In this document: positions 9,132 to 21,600 of the stretch, in pieces | How positions within the stretch are numbered: the stretch's first letter is position 1 | How the letters are laid out: every line of letters begins with the position of its first letter | Source of the DNA: Dastarcus helophoroides | Taxonomy: Eukaryota > Arthropoda > Insecta > Coleoptera > Bothrideridae | DNA: 64,000 nucleotides | Direction of reading: 5' to 3' | Assembly: GCA_028583605.1 (NCBI GenBank) | Contig: CM053332.1 | Location: 1,240,001 to 1,304,000 of the forward strand | Notes under the pieces: generated by a model | Databases searched by the model: none | What the model was told of the DNA's origin: nothing | What the model saw: the letters and a program-made list of their open reading frames with translations, nothing else | Made by a program: the position numbers and the translations under genes

Positions 9132-10204
9132 AGTAGACGTTTTGAAAATATAATAAAAATTTCGAGCTTAAAATCGATATTTTTCAAAAAAATGACGTCT
9201 TTAATTTTGTGCTTGAGATTTTGAAAAGTCGAAACATCGGGATTAGTATTAGCATTAAAAAAAAAATAATAAACAATTTTATGAAATGAGAAATTTAGGG
9301 TGTTTCAACATTTTAGTTATTACAGTTTTATATGCGAGAAATTTAGGTTAAAATTTTGAAAAATACAAACAATATCCTCTAATTGCTACACAAACTTAAA
9401 ATGGTAAATTTATTTTAAAAATAAAACAAACCAAGCTTGAAGTCGGAATTTTGGAAAAAAGTGAAAATACGATAACAACAATAATAATTAATCAATTGTA
9501 AACATTGCGTTTATTTAAACGTGTACCATATCTAAATAAATAAATATTTGTTTTCGGTTCAATTTCGGTTTTCTTTCTGAAAAAACTGGATAATATTTGG
9601 TTCCGGCCTCTGGCTCTTGGTTCATTACTATATTAATACTATTACAAAATGTTATCGTTGTAAAATTAAAGGCAATTGTTTGGAAATAATCAAGAAATGC
9701 TAATGAAAAAAGGTGTCTTTTAGGCATGGGTCGCGGATCGAAAAGAAGATTTTATCAAAACAGCAATAAAAACTGGAAAACTAAACTACAAATAATTTGC
9801 TGGTATTTAGAGGTCTTGAGCTCTTTGTGAGTCACTGATATTAAGAATGCTTTCAGTTTCAATTACCGTGCTATACAGAAAAATTTAAGACAGGCTGAAA
9901 CCGCTCTATGGTTGTAACTTGTAAATATTTTCAACCGCAGCAAGTTCAAAAGTTTCACTACAAAAAATTTAACTGACTAATACTACATGATAAATTGAAA
10001 ATCATTTATGGTTTTCCTCAAAAGTTCGTTATTTTTCGGAATAGCGTTCAGTTTACTGATTGGGTTTGCTCTAAAAAAGTATTAAAATTCATTCAAATTA
10101 ATGCTAATTGTATGGAAAGTCAACTTAATTAATTTTCTTAAGAGCTGGGACCAAAAGTGTCAATGAGCAAAAATTATAGCATTTTTGGCATTTTAATAAA
10201 TCTT
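9132..10204. other. Region without recognisable gene
   Basis: AT-rich with short frames on both strands and no family signature. Confidence 0.5.
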
Positions 10205-10790
10205 TGGTTACTTAAAGGGACGTAGCGCTCTAAAAGCAGCACAGAAGATATGCGATGCTTATGGCCAAATTGTTTAAGTAGAAAAAGCAGTTCACAAGTT
10301 GTTTGCGAAGTTAAAAAAAGGTGAAAAATGTCTTGATAATAAGAAACGTTTTGGACTTTTAATTTGCACTAGGACTATGAATGAATAAAGGTAAAATTAT
10401 TGAAAATTCCTGACATACGGTGAGAAGAGTTAAACATTTTCAAAACAAGTGCTTACGATATAAAACACAAACTAATCGAAAAGAAGTTTAGCACGATATC
10501 ATTTAACACATCTCTGTTCTCCCAATATTAATTAATGAAATTAAATTTAATTTTAAAATCCACCATACTCACCCGACATAGCACCGTCAGATTTTCCTTT
10601 ATTTCATTTGATAATAAACAACTTAATCAATAGAAAAAAGTTCAATAATATGGAGGGTACAAAAACTCCACCTGCTAGGTTTTCTTAAGCAAATCCAAAA
10701 CAGTTTAGGAAAATGGAAATATTAAGTTACCTGAGAGATAAGAGATAATTGTAGACTAGAATGTCACGTACATTACACAGGCATGTTAAA
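10205..10790 (+). pseudogene. mariner transposase relic
   Basis: Frameshifted and stop-ridden remnants in the order of a mariner transposase. An amino-terminal helix-turn-helix-like stretch (10230-10370) reads AAQKICDAYG then FAKLKKGEKCLD. Near 10560-10620 is PPYSPDIAPSDF, the conserved block containing the last catalytic Asp. At 10715-10775 is KLPER, the conserved carboxy-terminal block, followed by stops. The central catalytic part is largely deleted and I could not place terminal inverted repeats. It belongs to the Tc1/mariner superfamily and is long dead. Confidence 0.65.
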
Positions 10791-12654
10791 TAAATATATA
10801 CAGATGTTAAGTTTCATTTCTTCCAAAAAAATAAAAAAGAAACGAACTTTCCAATATAAATATGTTACCTGCTTCATTAGACGAAATTTTGAGCACACTT
10901 AGGAATGCCGATTGATCTTTGTCTAATTCTTAAATTTATTTGCTCAAGTGTCAAAAACATTTTTTGAATTTATTGCTGTAGCTCGCGCTTTTTAATTACC
11001 TTTATTTCGAGTTCTATTATTGTCCTCCTTTTTAAACGACCTAAATCGTTGGTTAAAATAAGGCGATCTCCAACTAAATGTCAAGCTACATTGTTAAGTT
11101 AGATTTACTTCCTCAATAGCCGAAGTTCCTGAAATAAATCAAGGGCACTAGGCAGATGATCCGGGCAGACAAATGCAACTCCGCTCTCGTTTTGGAAGCC
11201 CCGACCACTTTACAGCCGTTTAAAATTTTATGTAATGTTTCCATCCGATCAGACGAATGTTTGGGTACGGGCCAGGAGCCGAAAGCGGGTATAAAATTCA
11301 AAGGAGAAATCCACGGTTGTAAAATATGTTACTAATGTTAGCGATTATTAACTGCTGTAATAATTAATCTTAACGCAGGGTCGTATTAGAAATATTTTCA
11401 TTCTAAATTACGGAATTTATTATGAATTCAGCGCAAGCGTCTACTTAATAGCTACTAAATTTTTCATTGAATCCAATTAAATATAAGAAAAATTGAAACT
11501 TTCCAGATAATTTGTCGAGCCTGCTCGGTAAGATAATCCATACATATTTATTCGGCAATGGATCAATGAAGGTAATTTTTTTAAATATTTGACGTTTCAG
11601 TTTCTTCTTCAAAAGCTTCAGTAACAGAAATAAAAAAGAGCCATATAAATTAGCAGGTCAAGCATAATAAACGCAACATTTTCTCAAATGTTATATCAAT
11701 TAATATTGTGTGGTTTTTCATCCAGTTTTCATGAGCAGAGCTTAGTTTTTTTTTTTCAAACACACCACGTGCGAACATTAGTTTTTAAAGTTTTGATTTA
11801 AAAGAACTTAAATCTTCTCCAAATTTCATGATTTTTCTATTTTTTCTTGAAAAGCTCATTATTTTCATATAGAAATTATTTTAATTGTCATGTTGAACAA
11901 AATCAATAGTGTGACTTTAAAGTTGAAAATTTTAAACCTCAAGTAGAAAATTAAACACGTAATAAGTGGACATGCCAGGAACTGTTAGAAAGTTCCAAAA
12001 AAAGATTTTTAAAACGGTGCGTTTTCCGAAAAGTCTATTTTTTGTTTAATTCTAAATTCTTCCCAAAAATTTTTAAGGATTGTAGACTTTAAAACTGATA
12101 GGTTAATAAAAAGGCAAAAACCTGAAATCTAAATTTTAGTTTTTAAGAATTAGGTAGAAAAAATGAAATTGCTTAAAATATTCCTATTTAACAAAGTGTT
12201 TTCTTAAAAATATCTAGTCTATAGTTGAAATATATAGTCTAAAAATCAACTATTCTAAATTTCAAATGATTTCTCAAATCTTGATTTCCACCTGAAGATT
12301 ATAAAAAAAAATTAAAAATAAACACAGGGTTAGTTCTCGTTTATGTTTCACCATGTGATCTCATAAGCTATTGCAAATACATAGTCGCTTAAATTTCAAA
12401 AAAGTTATTTGATTTTATTCGTACTGCTTTTGTATCTCACATGATTCCCGAAATATTTTGAAAAAACTCAGAATTACCAATTTTTATTTTTTGAAATAAC
12501 TCATTTATTTATGAAGAAAATGTTACGGAATTTGGTAATTAGATATAAGGCTTCCAGTTTATTATAGTGGTTTAATTATATTTTATTTATCTGTTATCAG
12601 TTCTCAATATGCAGTCGTCAATTTATTCTTCTTAGTGTGATGGCAATCCTATAA
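10791..12654. other. AT-rich region without gene; low-complexity tract
   Basis: No gene seen. From about 11760 to 12310 the sequence is a loose succession of A and T runs of the aaaattttga type that recurs at many places in the window. Confidence 0.5.
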
Positions 12655-12760
12655 ATTGTCAATAATATCTAGATTCAAAAATAATCTAATAGATTAAGAT
12701 CCGGTGACCTAGATGATAAAGAGACAGTTCATTTCTGTCAATCCATTGAGTAGCAGACGT
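12655..12760 (-). pseudogene. Small transposase relic (Tc1/mariner type)
   Basis: On the - strand about 12755-12680 reads SSRSPDLNLLDYF, the conserved block around the last catalytic Asp of Tc1/mariner transposases, and upstream WIDRN resembles the block just before it. Only about 100 bases are recognisable. A chance match is unlikely for this motif but no boundaries can be drawn. Confidence 0.45.
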
Positions 12761-14084
12761 ATTAGCTTACAGAAAGCTTAGCTGGCTACGGTAACTGACA
12801 ATTATAGCTTGGCCTTAAGAGTTACATAATTTTCACGGACGCGGCTTACTACCAAAAATCATTTCTGTGGCAGTCTGACAAAGTATTTTCACATATCCCA
12901 TACACCATTGTAATTGCATTGTTTTGGCATGTTCGTTCAGGTAAAATTCTAATATGGCCCCAATTTGACAATAGCATATTAAGAACCAAGAAAGATAAAT
13001 TAAATCTAATATTACCTTCATAATAAATTAAATACTCCATATTTAGTTATCAAATTTCATAATATTACCTTGAAAAAGAAATGAGATATTCAAAAAATAA
13101 AAATTGAGGATTTTCAGTTTTTCGCAGTATTTCAGAAGTCAAGTGGGATATTTGGAATTTATTTTTATAATGGAATTATTATAAAAATAAGATGACTCTT
13201 TTGTTATTTAACCAATACTGTATCTGTAATAGTCTAGAAGATGCCAATGGTGAGACCTGAAATAGAAGTAACCCTGTATAGTTTAAAATGATGACTTCAA
13301 AAATTCTAACAGGAGAACCATAGTCAAATAGCCCCTCTATGAAATTTTATCGTGAAATTTTCCTTTTGTATCGCCTGGAAATATTAACATATTTTAGATA
13401 TTTTTAGGATTTTGACTTTTGTTTTAAAAGTTTAAATTTTTGTCTTAAATTTTAAATTTAAACTAAAATGTTAGGTAAAAAATTCGAAATTTGAAATTAA
13501 ATCCTTAAATTTTGAGAAAAAGTAAAAAATAGAGACAAACCCTAATTTTGATTAAATGTTTTTCTCTCTAATGTAAAAGTTCTATAAAAAAAATTTAGAT
13601 CTTAATCTTAACTAAAATTCTGAGTAAAAATTTAAAAAAAATTGAATTTTAACTTTGGGTTCAGGAAATTTCAAAATTGCTAAAGAAGACTTGACATTTA
13701 TCAATTGCACCCTACGACCATTGCGTTGGTCGTGGTGCGGAAGTGCCAAAAACACAACCTTTCGCCATAAAAATGATTATCTCTCGGATAATTTTGCAGA
13801 AAATCATTGTAATATAGCTTTTTGTAAAGAAGAACTTTTTGTAGGTAATGATAAATTTTGCTACATTTTTAAGTATAGTAGTTACCTCCAAAATTCATCA
13901 TTAAAAAACTGCCAGTCTGTGTAAATGTCTGTTATCAAGGTACAGGTAGCAATTTTTAATTGCTTTTTACCATTTTTTATTTCTATCGATTTGGAATTTT
14001 TCAGAATAGAAGAGTATGGATTTTGAAAATGATTGGTCAAATGGTTTAAATTTTATTAAAGGAAAACACGATTTATTGAAGAAA
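12761..14084. other. Region without recognisable gene
   Basis: Contains an 89-residue frame at 13655-13924 with no family signature, and low-complexity A/T tracts at 13370-13660. Confidence 0.5.
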
Positions 14085-14495
14085 AATCATAATTAGATGT
14101 TCTACATGTTTCGGCGAGAGCTAGCCCGGTATGTACGGAGATCCGTTCTAGAATCCGGAACGATATAACTACGCGGTCGTATTTCCCTCAAGTTAGTCAG
14201 TCAGTTATTCAGATAGTCAGATAGTTAGATAGTCTGATAGTTGACTGAATTATAATTGTAGTGTTCTGAAACAAGTTTGAAATAAAGTGTTTACAATTCA
14301 CGAAGTTTTAATTTTCGGACCGATAACATGCAACAATTGAGGTCTGAAGTGGCATTAGTTTTGTGGATTGTGCTTTATTTCTTGGAGGAATTCGCGCGAG
14401 GTTCCGAAATATTGTGTTAGTGAATTGTATTAATAATTAAATTTGGACTTTATCGCGAAAGTTATAAACAGAAAAATAGTGTATGCGGGGCGCAA
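14085..14495 (+). mobile_element. Gypsy LTR 3' part plus leader (fragment)
   Basis: 14085-14335 is the 3' part of the LTR family seen at 788-1104, with agatagtcagatagttag repeats, aataaagtgtttacaa and terminal caaca. A degenerate primer-binding site and the untranslated leader (about 14336-14495, matching 1105-1255) follow. The LTR start and all coding sequence are missing, so this is a truncated insertion. Confidence 0.75.
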
Positions 14496-15878
14496 TATAT
14501 TTTGTATTTTTTATTCAAATGATGACGAAATTATGACAAACCTGTCAACCTGACACGCAATTTGTTTTTATTTCAGAACTGTCATCGTCCAAGAATAATA
14601 ATCACTGCTAATATTTAATGTGTGGTAGCTAAATACTAGTCATATACTACCCAGCTCTGAATATACAGAATGTCCCAAGATAGAGTTTTAAAGAGGGTTT
14701 TTTTTTATTTACGAGAAAAAAATCATTCTTTATAAAAACTCCTGCCTGATCTTAATTTATTGAAAATGGCATTATTTTTTTTTTAATTTTTATAAAAAGA
14801 GTTCAATTATTTAAAAATTCTAGAAAATTACCTCGAGTAGACTATAGTAATTTTCGGTAGAATCGAGAAATATTATTTAAAATTATGGTTTAAAACTGCA
14901 AAAAAGCTTCAATCTTAAATTTTAATTTATTTTCACAAAGTTTTGGATATATGTATAATAGACCTAAATTCCAATAACTCTTTAGATGTGCGCATTATTG
15001 CCCTTTGGGTTTATTTTGCTTGCATGGTAGTTGTTGGACCTATTCCAGAGTTTCTTCTGCAGACCGTTAGGTGGCTATATACCTAAAAATGTCTAATTAC
15101 TTGAAAAAGTAGTACACAGGATGATTCGCAACTATTGGAATAAAATTTATTTTTAATAAAACGTTAAAACGTAAGTTAATTCCTAAGTATTGGCAAGTAT
15201 TTGTCTTGAAACATTTCATCATCAAGATGATTTTTTTTGTTACTATCACAACTATCCATTATTTTCCACCCAGAGTACAGAGACAATACGGAAGATTTAG
15301 TGTTGCCACAAATTACATTTGGGAACATTGGTAATTGTTTAGTGTATCAAAGGGAGCATTGGTTAGGTTTGAGTTGAGTATGCCAAACTGACGAGATCTA
15401 GCAAAGTCGAAATAAGTATTTGTTTCCCAAACTCTAAATTTAATTAATGTTGAAAACTATCGGTCTGTGCATTGGAATTGGTAAAATAGAACTGCAGATA
15501 TGAAACGCCTATTCCTTAGAGAATTATAAAGAGAGTAGAAATTCGCCGAGAAACAGATGGTAGTACATTTATATGATGATCGCATAGTTTGATCAGTTAT
15601 TTTTATTATTAAATACATATTTATTTTCTTCAGTTTAACTTTGATTTGCAAACTGTTTTGCTTTCTTTTTAGAAAATCAACCAAAAATTTATTTTTCAGC
15701 ATTTATTGTCATTAGAAACTACATTTTTTTAAAAACAATTTCAGATACCGCCGAAAATAACAGCAATTTACTCTTGGTCAATTTTTTAATTTAATAAAAA
15801 AAATCTTAAAAAAACGTACCTCAGATTCATAATCAGCAACCCCAAAAACCGCTATTCTATCAAAATATTTAGTATCTT
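14496..15878. other. Region without recognisable gene
   Basis: Holds a solitary transposon-end-like sequence (tacagaatgtccca, near 14662) whose partner I could not find. No gene seen. Confidence 0.5.
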
Positions 15879-17330
15879 GATGGTATTCCCGCTATTGTTC
15901 TTAAGAAGTGCGCCCCAGGATTGACTCCGGTCCTAAGCAAATTGTCTGCGCTCTTTTACAATAAAGGTGTATTCCCTAACATCTAGAAATCTGCTAGAGT
16001 GCAGCCTGTCCCTAAAAAGGGAAAAAGGAATCTGGCTAACAACTATCGCCACATATCTTTGTTACCGGTTATATCTAAAGTGATGGAAAAGGTTATTAAC
16101 ATTGAGGTTCTCTAATACCTGAAGGAAAATAAAATCATGTCCGACAGGCAATTCGGTTTTAGACAACAACGTTCCACTGGCGATCTACTTGGCATATGTT
16201 ACTCATATCTGTAACTCAGCTATGGAAAAACATGGTGAGGCTAGAATTGTGGCATTGGATATCTCAAAGGCTTTCGTCAAAGTCTGAAACCGATATTTTC
16301 TCGTCAAAATAACATCTTATGGTCTTCCTCCTGAACTCTGTCATTTGATATCCAATTTTCGTGCTGACAGGTCTCTTCAGGTCGTCCTCAATGGCATCTC
16401 ATCCGAGACATTTGCGATTAACGCAAGGGTGCCTCAGGGGTCTGTCCTGTCTCCTACTCTATTTATGTTACACATAAACGATCTCTTAGCTTCAACTTTT
16501 AATCCTATACACAGTTACGCAGATGACAGTAACCTTGTGTCATCTTTTTTCTTCGACATACCATTATCTAACAGCAGATGCAGACCATTAATCGGGATCT
16601 AGAGATTATTCGGAATGGGGTAAGAACAATTTGGTCGACTTCAACGCTTCAAAAACTCAGGCAGCGGTTTTCTCTAAGAAAACATCAAGGAATAATGCAA
16701 CAAACCTACTAATGGACGGTAAAATCCGTCCGATGGGATCTAATCTATCTATCCTAGGAGTGAATGCGAGCACTAACTTCTCCTGAGACGATCATGTGCG
16801 CGCCATTGCCAAATCCGCCTCTCAGAAGCTAGGCTTTCTTTTTAGAGTTAAAAAGTACTTTACATCTCATCAGCTGTTAACACTATACAAAGCTCAAGTT
16901 AGGCCAACACTAAAATACTGTTCTCATGTTTGGAGTTCAGCCCCAAAACACACTTTAGCTCTGTTGGATTCATTTCAGAGAAGATCGATTTGCCTAATTG
17001 ATGACGGGAGTCTGACGGATTCTCTCGAAACACTAGAACTCAGGCATATGGTTGGTGACTTGTCTCTTTTTTACAAGTATTATCATGTAAGATGCTTGCA
17101 GGAACTAATAGGCTTGATCTCCCCAAAGGCAAGATTCTTGAGGCGAACTAGAGAGTCGGTGACAGAAAATTTCTGTGCGGTCCAGCTTGACACAGTGAGG
17201 ACTTCTGTCTACGAAGACTCTTTTTTTTTATAGAACTTTCAAGTTATGGAGCTTGTTACCGAAAGGAATTTTCCCCAAAAATTACAACCTATCGTTGTTT
17301 TCGCATTGCAGTGCTTTGAAAGCATAACCC
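15879..17330 (+). pseudogene. Non-LTR (LINE) retrotransposon RT fragment
   Basis: Truncated pol of a non-LTR retrotransposon, most like the CR1/Jockey group. From 15879 it reads, with many stops and shifts, DGIPA and PVPKKG near 16005. ISKVMEKVI, the classic RT motif, follows near 16070, then RQFGFRQ. The 16345-16602 frame has VPQGSVLSPTLF and the active-site region SYADDSN. The 16796-17233 frame (145 residues) is the carboxy-terminal part with FTSHQLLTLYKAQVRPTLKY and a Cys/Trp-rich stretch. The endonuclease and 5' part are missing, as is typical of a 5'-truncated LINE insertion. No poly(A) tail or target duplication was recognised. Confidence 0.8.
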
Positions 17331-18357
17331 TTTGCGAGTGGATTAAACTTAAAAAAAAATCTGGAAGTTTTCTTTATTTTCTGAACGGAAAATGGGTTTG
17401 TCGGAAAAGCAAGCCTCGGATTCTTGATTAGGGACCTTAAAAACTTCCTGAGACACAATTTAAAAAAAAATTCGTTATATTTTCTCAAAACCCCAACAAG
17501 CTCACTAGAATATTAAAAAAATTTTTGACCGAGAAATGAGATTTTTGAAAAAAAGAGATCTCGGATTCTTAATCAGCCACCTCAAAAATCCCTTAGAGAC
17601 CGCTTCAAGTAGAAATTTTACTAAAGACACGCAATGAGTTTTCCGGGAAAACCAACCGCGTATTCGTGATCATCGACCCAAATAACCTCCTAGGAAGCCA
17701 ATGTGCATGAAATCTTTCGACTTTAAAAATTTCTTAACGAAATTCCCCATTTGGGGGACTTCTTTTCAACATTAAGGGTGAAGCTGGGTGGAGCGAGTTC
17801 GTTTTAGTAGCAGTGAATAATCCTTGGGTCATCAGAAATCGAATTGAGAAAAAAATTTAAAAATCTAAGTAACCATATTATTTTATCTATTTTAGCCCTT
17901 TTCCTGGCTTATTCCCTGGATTATCCGGTTATGTAAAATATTTGTCGAAATAGCCCGAAATTTTTTAAATTTATATTGTGGACTTTATTGGTAATAGTTT
18001 ATTATATATAAATGGTTTTGGAAACAAGTCAATTTTTATGTGTTGAGCTTTAAAATGAACCATATGATTTTGGACCAATATTTACCTGTAAAAAATAAAA
18101 CCGATTCTCGTAATGTGCACATTTGGTTTTACCAACTAGTTTGATTATTTCATCGAAATATATAGTGTTATTTTAAATATTTTACACTTAAAATTTCTTC
18201 GAGTCTTGATTTAAGGAAAAAAGGCCAAAAGCTTAAATTAAAATAAAAATCTGCAGAAAACTTTGAAATTTAAAAATTATGATTTTCTTAAATCGCTGTA
18301 ATTAAAATGTTTGGCCTAAATATATAAAATTTTAATAATTAATGGATTTGTTACATT
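17331..18357. other. Region without recognisable gene, upstream of TpnC-A
   Basis: No coding or RNA signal found. It includes short repeated phrases (ctcggattcttgat twice, near 17412 and 17568) that echo sequence just before the LINE at about 15820. Confidence 0.5.
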
Positions 18358-18379
18358 TATATATATATATATATATATA
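18358..18379. repeat. TA microsatellite
   Basis: An uninterrupted (TA)n run of about 22 bases, some 230 bases upstream of the TpnC-A start codon. Confidence 0.9.
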
Positions 18380-18612
18380 AATCAGTAATAAAAAAAAATA
18401 ATTTTTTCTGGCACAGATCTTAGAGTCCGGTCCTTGTTATGACGCCACTATTTTACTAGTAATTAAAGCACATCAGCCTAAAACCCTAAGATTTTAATTA
18501 TGGTATGCCAGCTATTCTATTTTGAGAACTTTAACATAGAAATGATCATAAAACAAACATTTTGTGTTTCACCTTTGTCGAAACTACCATCAAAATCAAT
18601 ACACTATCTGTG

Positions 18613-21600
18613 ATGGTAAGTCAAGTATACAGTTAAGCTGTTTATATTATCAGTCAATCATTGCAATTAGTTGAACACGCCGAGGAAAATTTAATCATAA
18701 ATATTTTCTAGGCGGAAGAATTGAGCAAAGAACAGATTGCACGTAAGTACAAATATAATACCTAATTATTTGACATAAGATTCTGGATGATTTAACATTC
18801 CAACTAATATATGGTCTTATCCAGAGATTTCCGTTAAATGTTTTTTTCTTCAAATATGGATTTGGTTGCTATTTTACCTTCGTTTTGAATCAATGTTCTT
18901 TAGGAAAATTTTATTTGATATGTTTGCCATTGATTTTTAGTGCTACAAAATGCTTTCAACACGTTCGATGTTGAGAAGAAAGGTAGCATCGGTACAGTGA
19001 TGATCGGCACGATCCTGAGCATGTTGGGGGTCCAAACCACGGACAAAATTTTAGCTGAAATTATTGCTGAAGTTGATGCCGATGGTACAAGGATTTTTTC
19101 ATGATTTTTTCGTCTTTAAAGCTGCTATTTTATAGGATCTGGTGAACTGGAATTCGAAGAATTCGTTACTTTAGCATCTCGCTTTATGGTGGAGGAAGAT
19201 GCTGAGGCTATGCAACAAGAGTTAAAGGAAGCCTTTCGTCTATATGATAAAGAGGGTAAGTGGGCCATAATTTTGTTGATTTTAAATAACTTTATTTGAA
19301 TGTTTTTAGTGGTGCCCAATTTGCCAAAAAACTATTACTGGTACACGAATACTAAGACCAAAGAAAAGCATATTGTTGATCCATCTACATTTTCTTTAAA
19401 TTAATAAGATTAGGGTTTTTTCAGAAGTTTAAAGTCATTTGCGATACTTTGATTTAAACACTGTTTAAAAGGGTACATAACATTTTTTATTTCAACGTTT
19501 GCTACAAAAAAAAAAATATTACACAAAAGTTTAGCTCTCATTTGAGCTTGTCAGCAAAGAAAGGAAAACAGAAAAGGCAGAAAGAAGTACCTAAAAATAA
19601 TAAGTTGAAAATACATAAAAAATTGTTAACATAAATAGGCATTTCATAAGGCTACCATGAAAAATTTAAACTTGAAATTAGGGCTCTTTTTTAACTCCAT
19701 TTTCATATTATTTATTAATACTATTACTATTGATTTTCATTAATATTTAAAATTTAGGTATAATTGAAGTTTTCGTCAATAAATTTTTATAATAAAATTA
19801 GTATTTCAGTTTCGATTTTTTGTTTATTTTATATAAATTTAATGGTTAACTGAATTTTGACATTTCCACCAAATTTTGACTTTTTACTGACCTCGATCAA
19901 TTTTAATATAGAAATTAGTGTAAACACTAAAATTCGGTTTTAAATATTAATTTGGACTTTCCGCTTATCAAGTTGACATTTTATACATTAATGCAGGGTG
20001 TCCCGCATAAACTAGACTTAATTCTAAGTAGATCAATTTTCTTTTATTCAAAAGTTGCAGGTCTATGAAATTTAATCAAAATCAAGTAAGTAAAAAAAAT
20101 TAAATAGTTAATTAATTTACTAGTTAAAAATTGTAAATAAGTTTCGTTTTTGAAATGCTGCCCTTTTTGCTGAATATAGGCCTGTGCGCCTAATCCAGTG
20201 CACAGTGGCACTTCTTATTTGAGGTCTATTTATCAGAATTGGTTAAGCAGCTTGCTAAATACGTTTAATTCATTCTTCTCTCGTGTTTGAAAACTTTACT
20301 GTAAACTATATTTTTATATACCCCTATAAATAAAAGTGTAGAGGATTATAGTCTAGAGGATTAGGGATCTAGGTGACCATTAAACGAATCGGAGTAGCCG
20401 AAACGATTATTGGGCGAATTTACTACTGTCGTTTGGTTTACTCTATCTAAGTATTAAAATAATCACGCTTTATATTTTTTAGTTTAATTTTAACTTGAAT
20501 CTGTTGCCACTCTTGCATGACTATTTGGATGTCTAATTTATTAAACAGTTTGTAACATAAATTTAAAAAAAAAACTCTCTTAGCTCTGCTTATTGTCTGG
20601 ATAATTTTAGTAGACCTGCAAGTTTTGAACAAAATTAAGGCTAGTTTATGCTTCCAAAATTTGATTATGATGATACGGGAGACCCTTTATATGTTGTGAA
20701 TAAAATAGGTTTTTTTTATCCAAACTTCGACATTTTTAGTTTTTGTATATTTTGCCCGATTACGATTCTAAATACGACTTTGCGATCTTGGTCTTGAAAT
20801 TCCAACGTTATTCTCGGAATGTTTTTCCAATCGATTAAAAATATTTTTTTGGGAATTACATTCTTCTTTTATAAGTTCGAGTTTACAAACCGTTTACCTT
20901 TTGCTAGGCTTTTAATTATTAATAAAACAAAAAAATAAAGAAGAAATCGTCGGTAAAACCAAAATTCTTCACCCTGCGGTTTGGTTTTATGACCAGTTAA
21001 ACTGTCGACATTGTTTAAAGTTTTTAAGTGTACAACGGGAGTTTTTATTTTGAAAAAGCCAAAATTATTTTTTTTCAAAATTATCACCAATATGAACATC
21101 TTTTGATAAAACCTGAATTTCACTAAGATCTTCCTTATCATATTGAGTTTCCCATTTCGTATGGCTTAGTTGCGGAATTGAGAAATATACAAAGGAAAAT
21201 ATAACATCTCGCTGCAATATCACAGTCGGAATATTGTCTGTAAAAGTGTGGGTTTTCTACATGGGTCATCTTAGTGCTTTGATTCACTTCACTGCTTTTT
21301 CGTCAGATGTGATGTAATTGTCCAATGGGGAAGTTTATTTTTGTCAGAGGGCACTCAATTACCAGATGGTGGAGGGTTTGGTCTGGGTGACCGCACTCGC
21401 AATCTGAATTTTCAGATTTTCCCCAGTTATGTTTTTGATAATGGCTTCTTCCGTAGTTAGTGCGTCTGTGGTTTAGTGTCGTCCACTGTTTTCTAGGAAG
21501 CGTGTACCCGGGGGGGGGGGCGTTTAGTTGGATCCGAGGTTAAGTGTAAGCCGTCTGGGTTACTTCTGGTCCATTCTTCTTGCCAGACTTGATCGATATT

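Noticed and set aside
13655..13924. 89-codon frame with several Cys residues
   Set aside because: No recognisable domain and no flanking exons with consistent phase.
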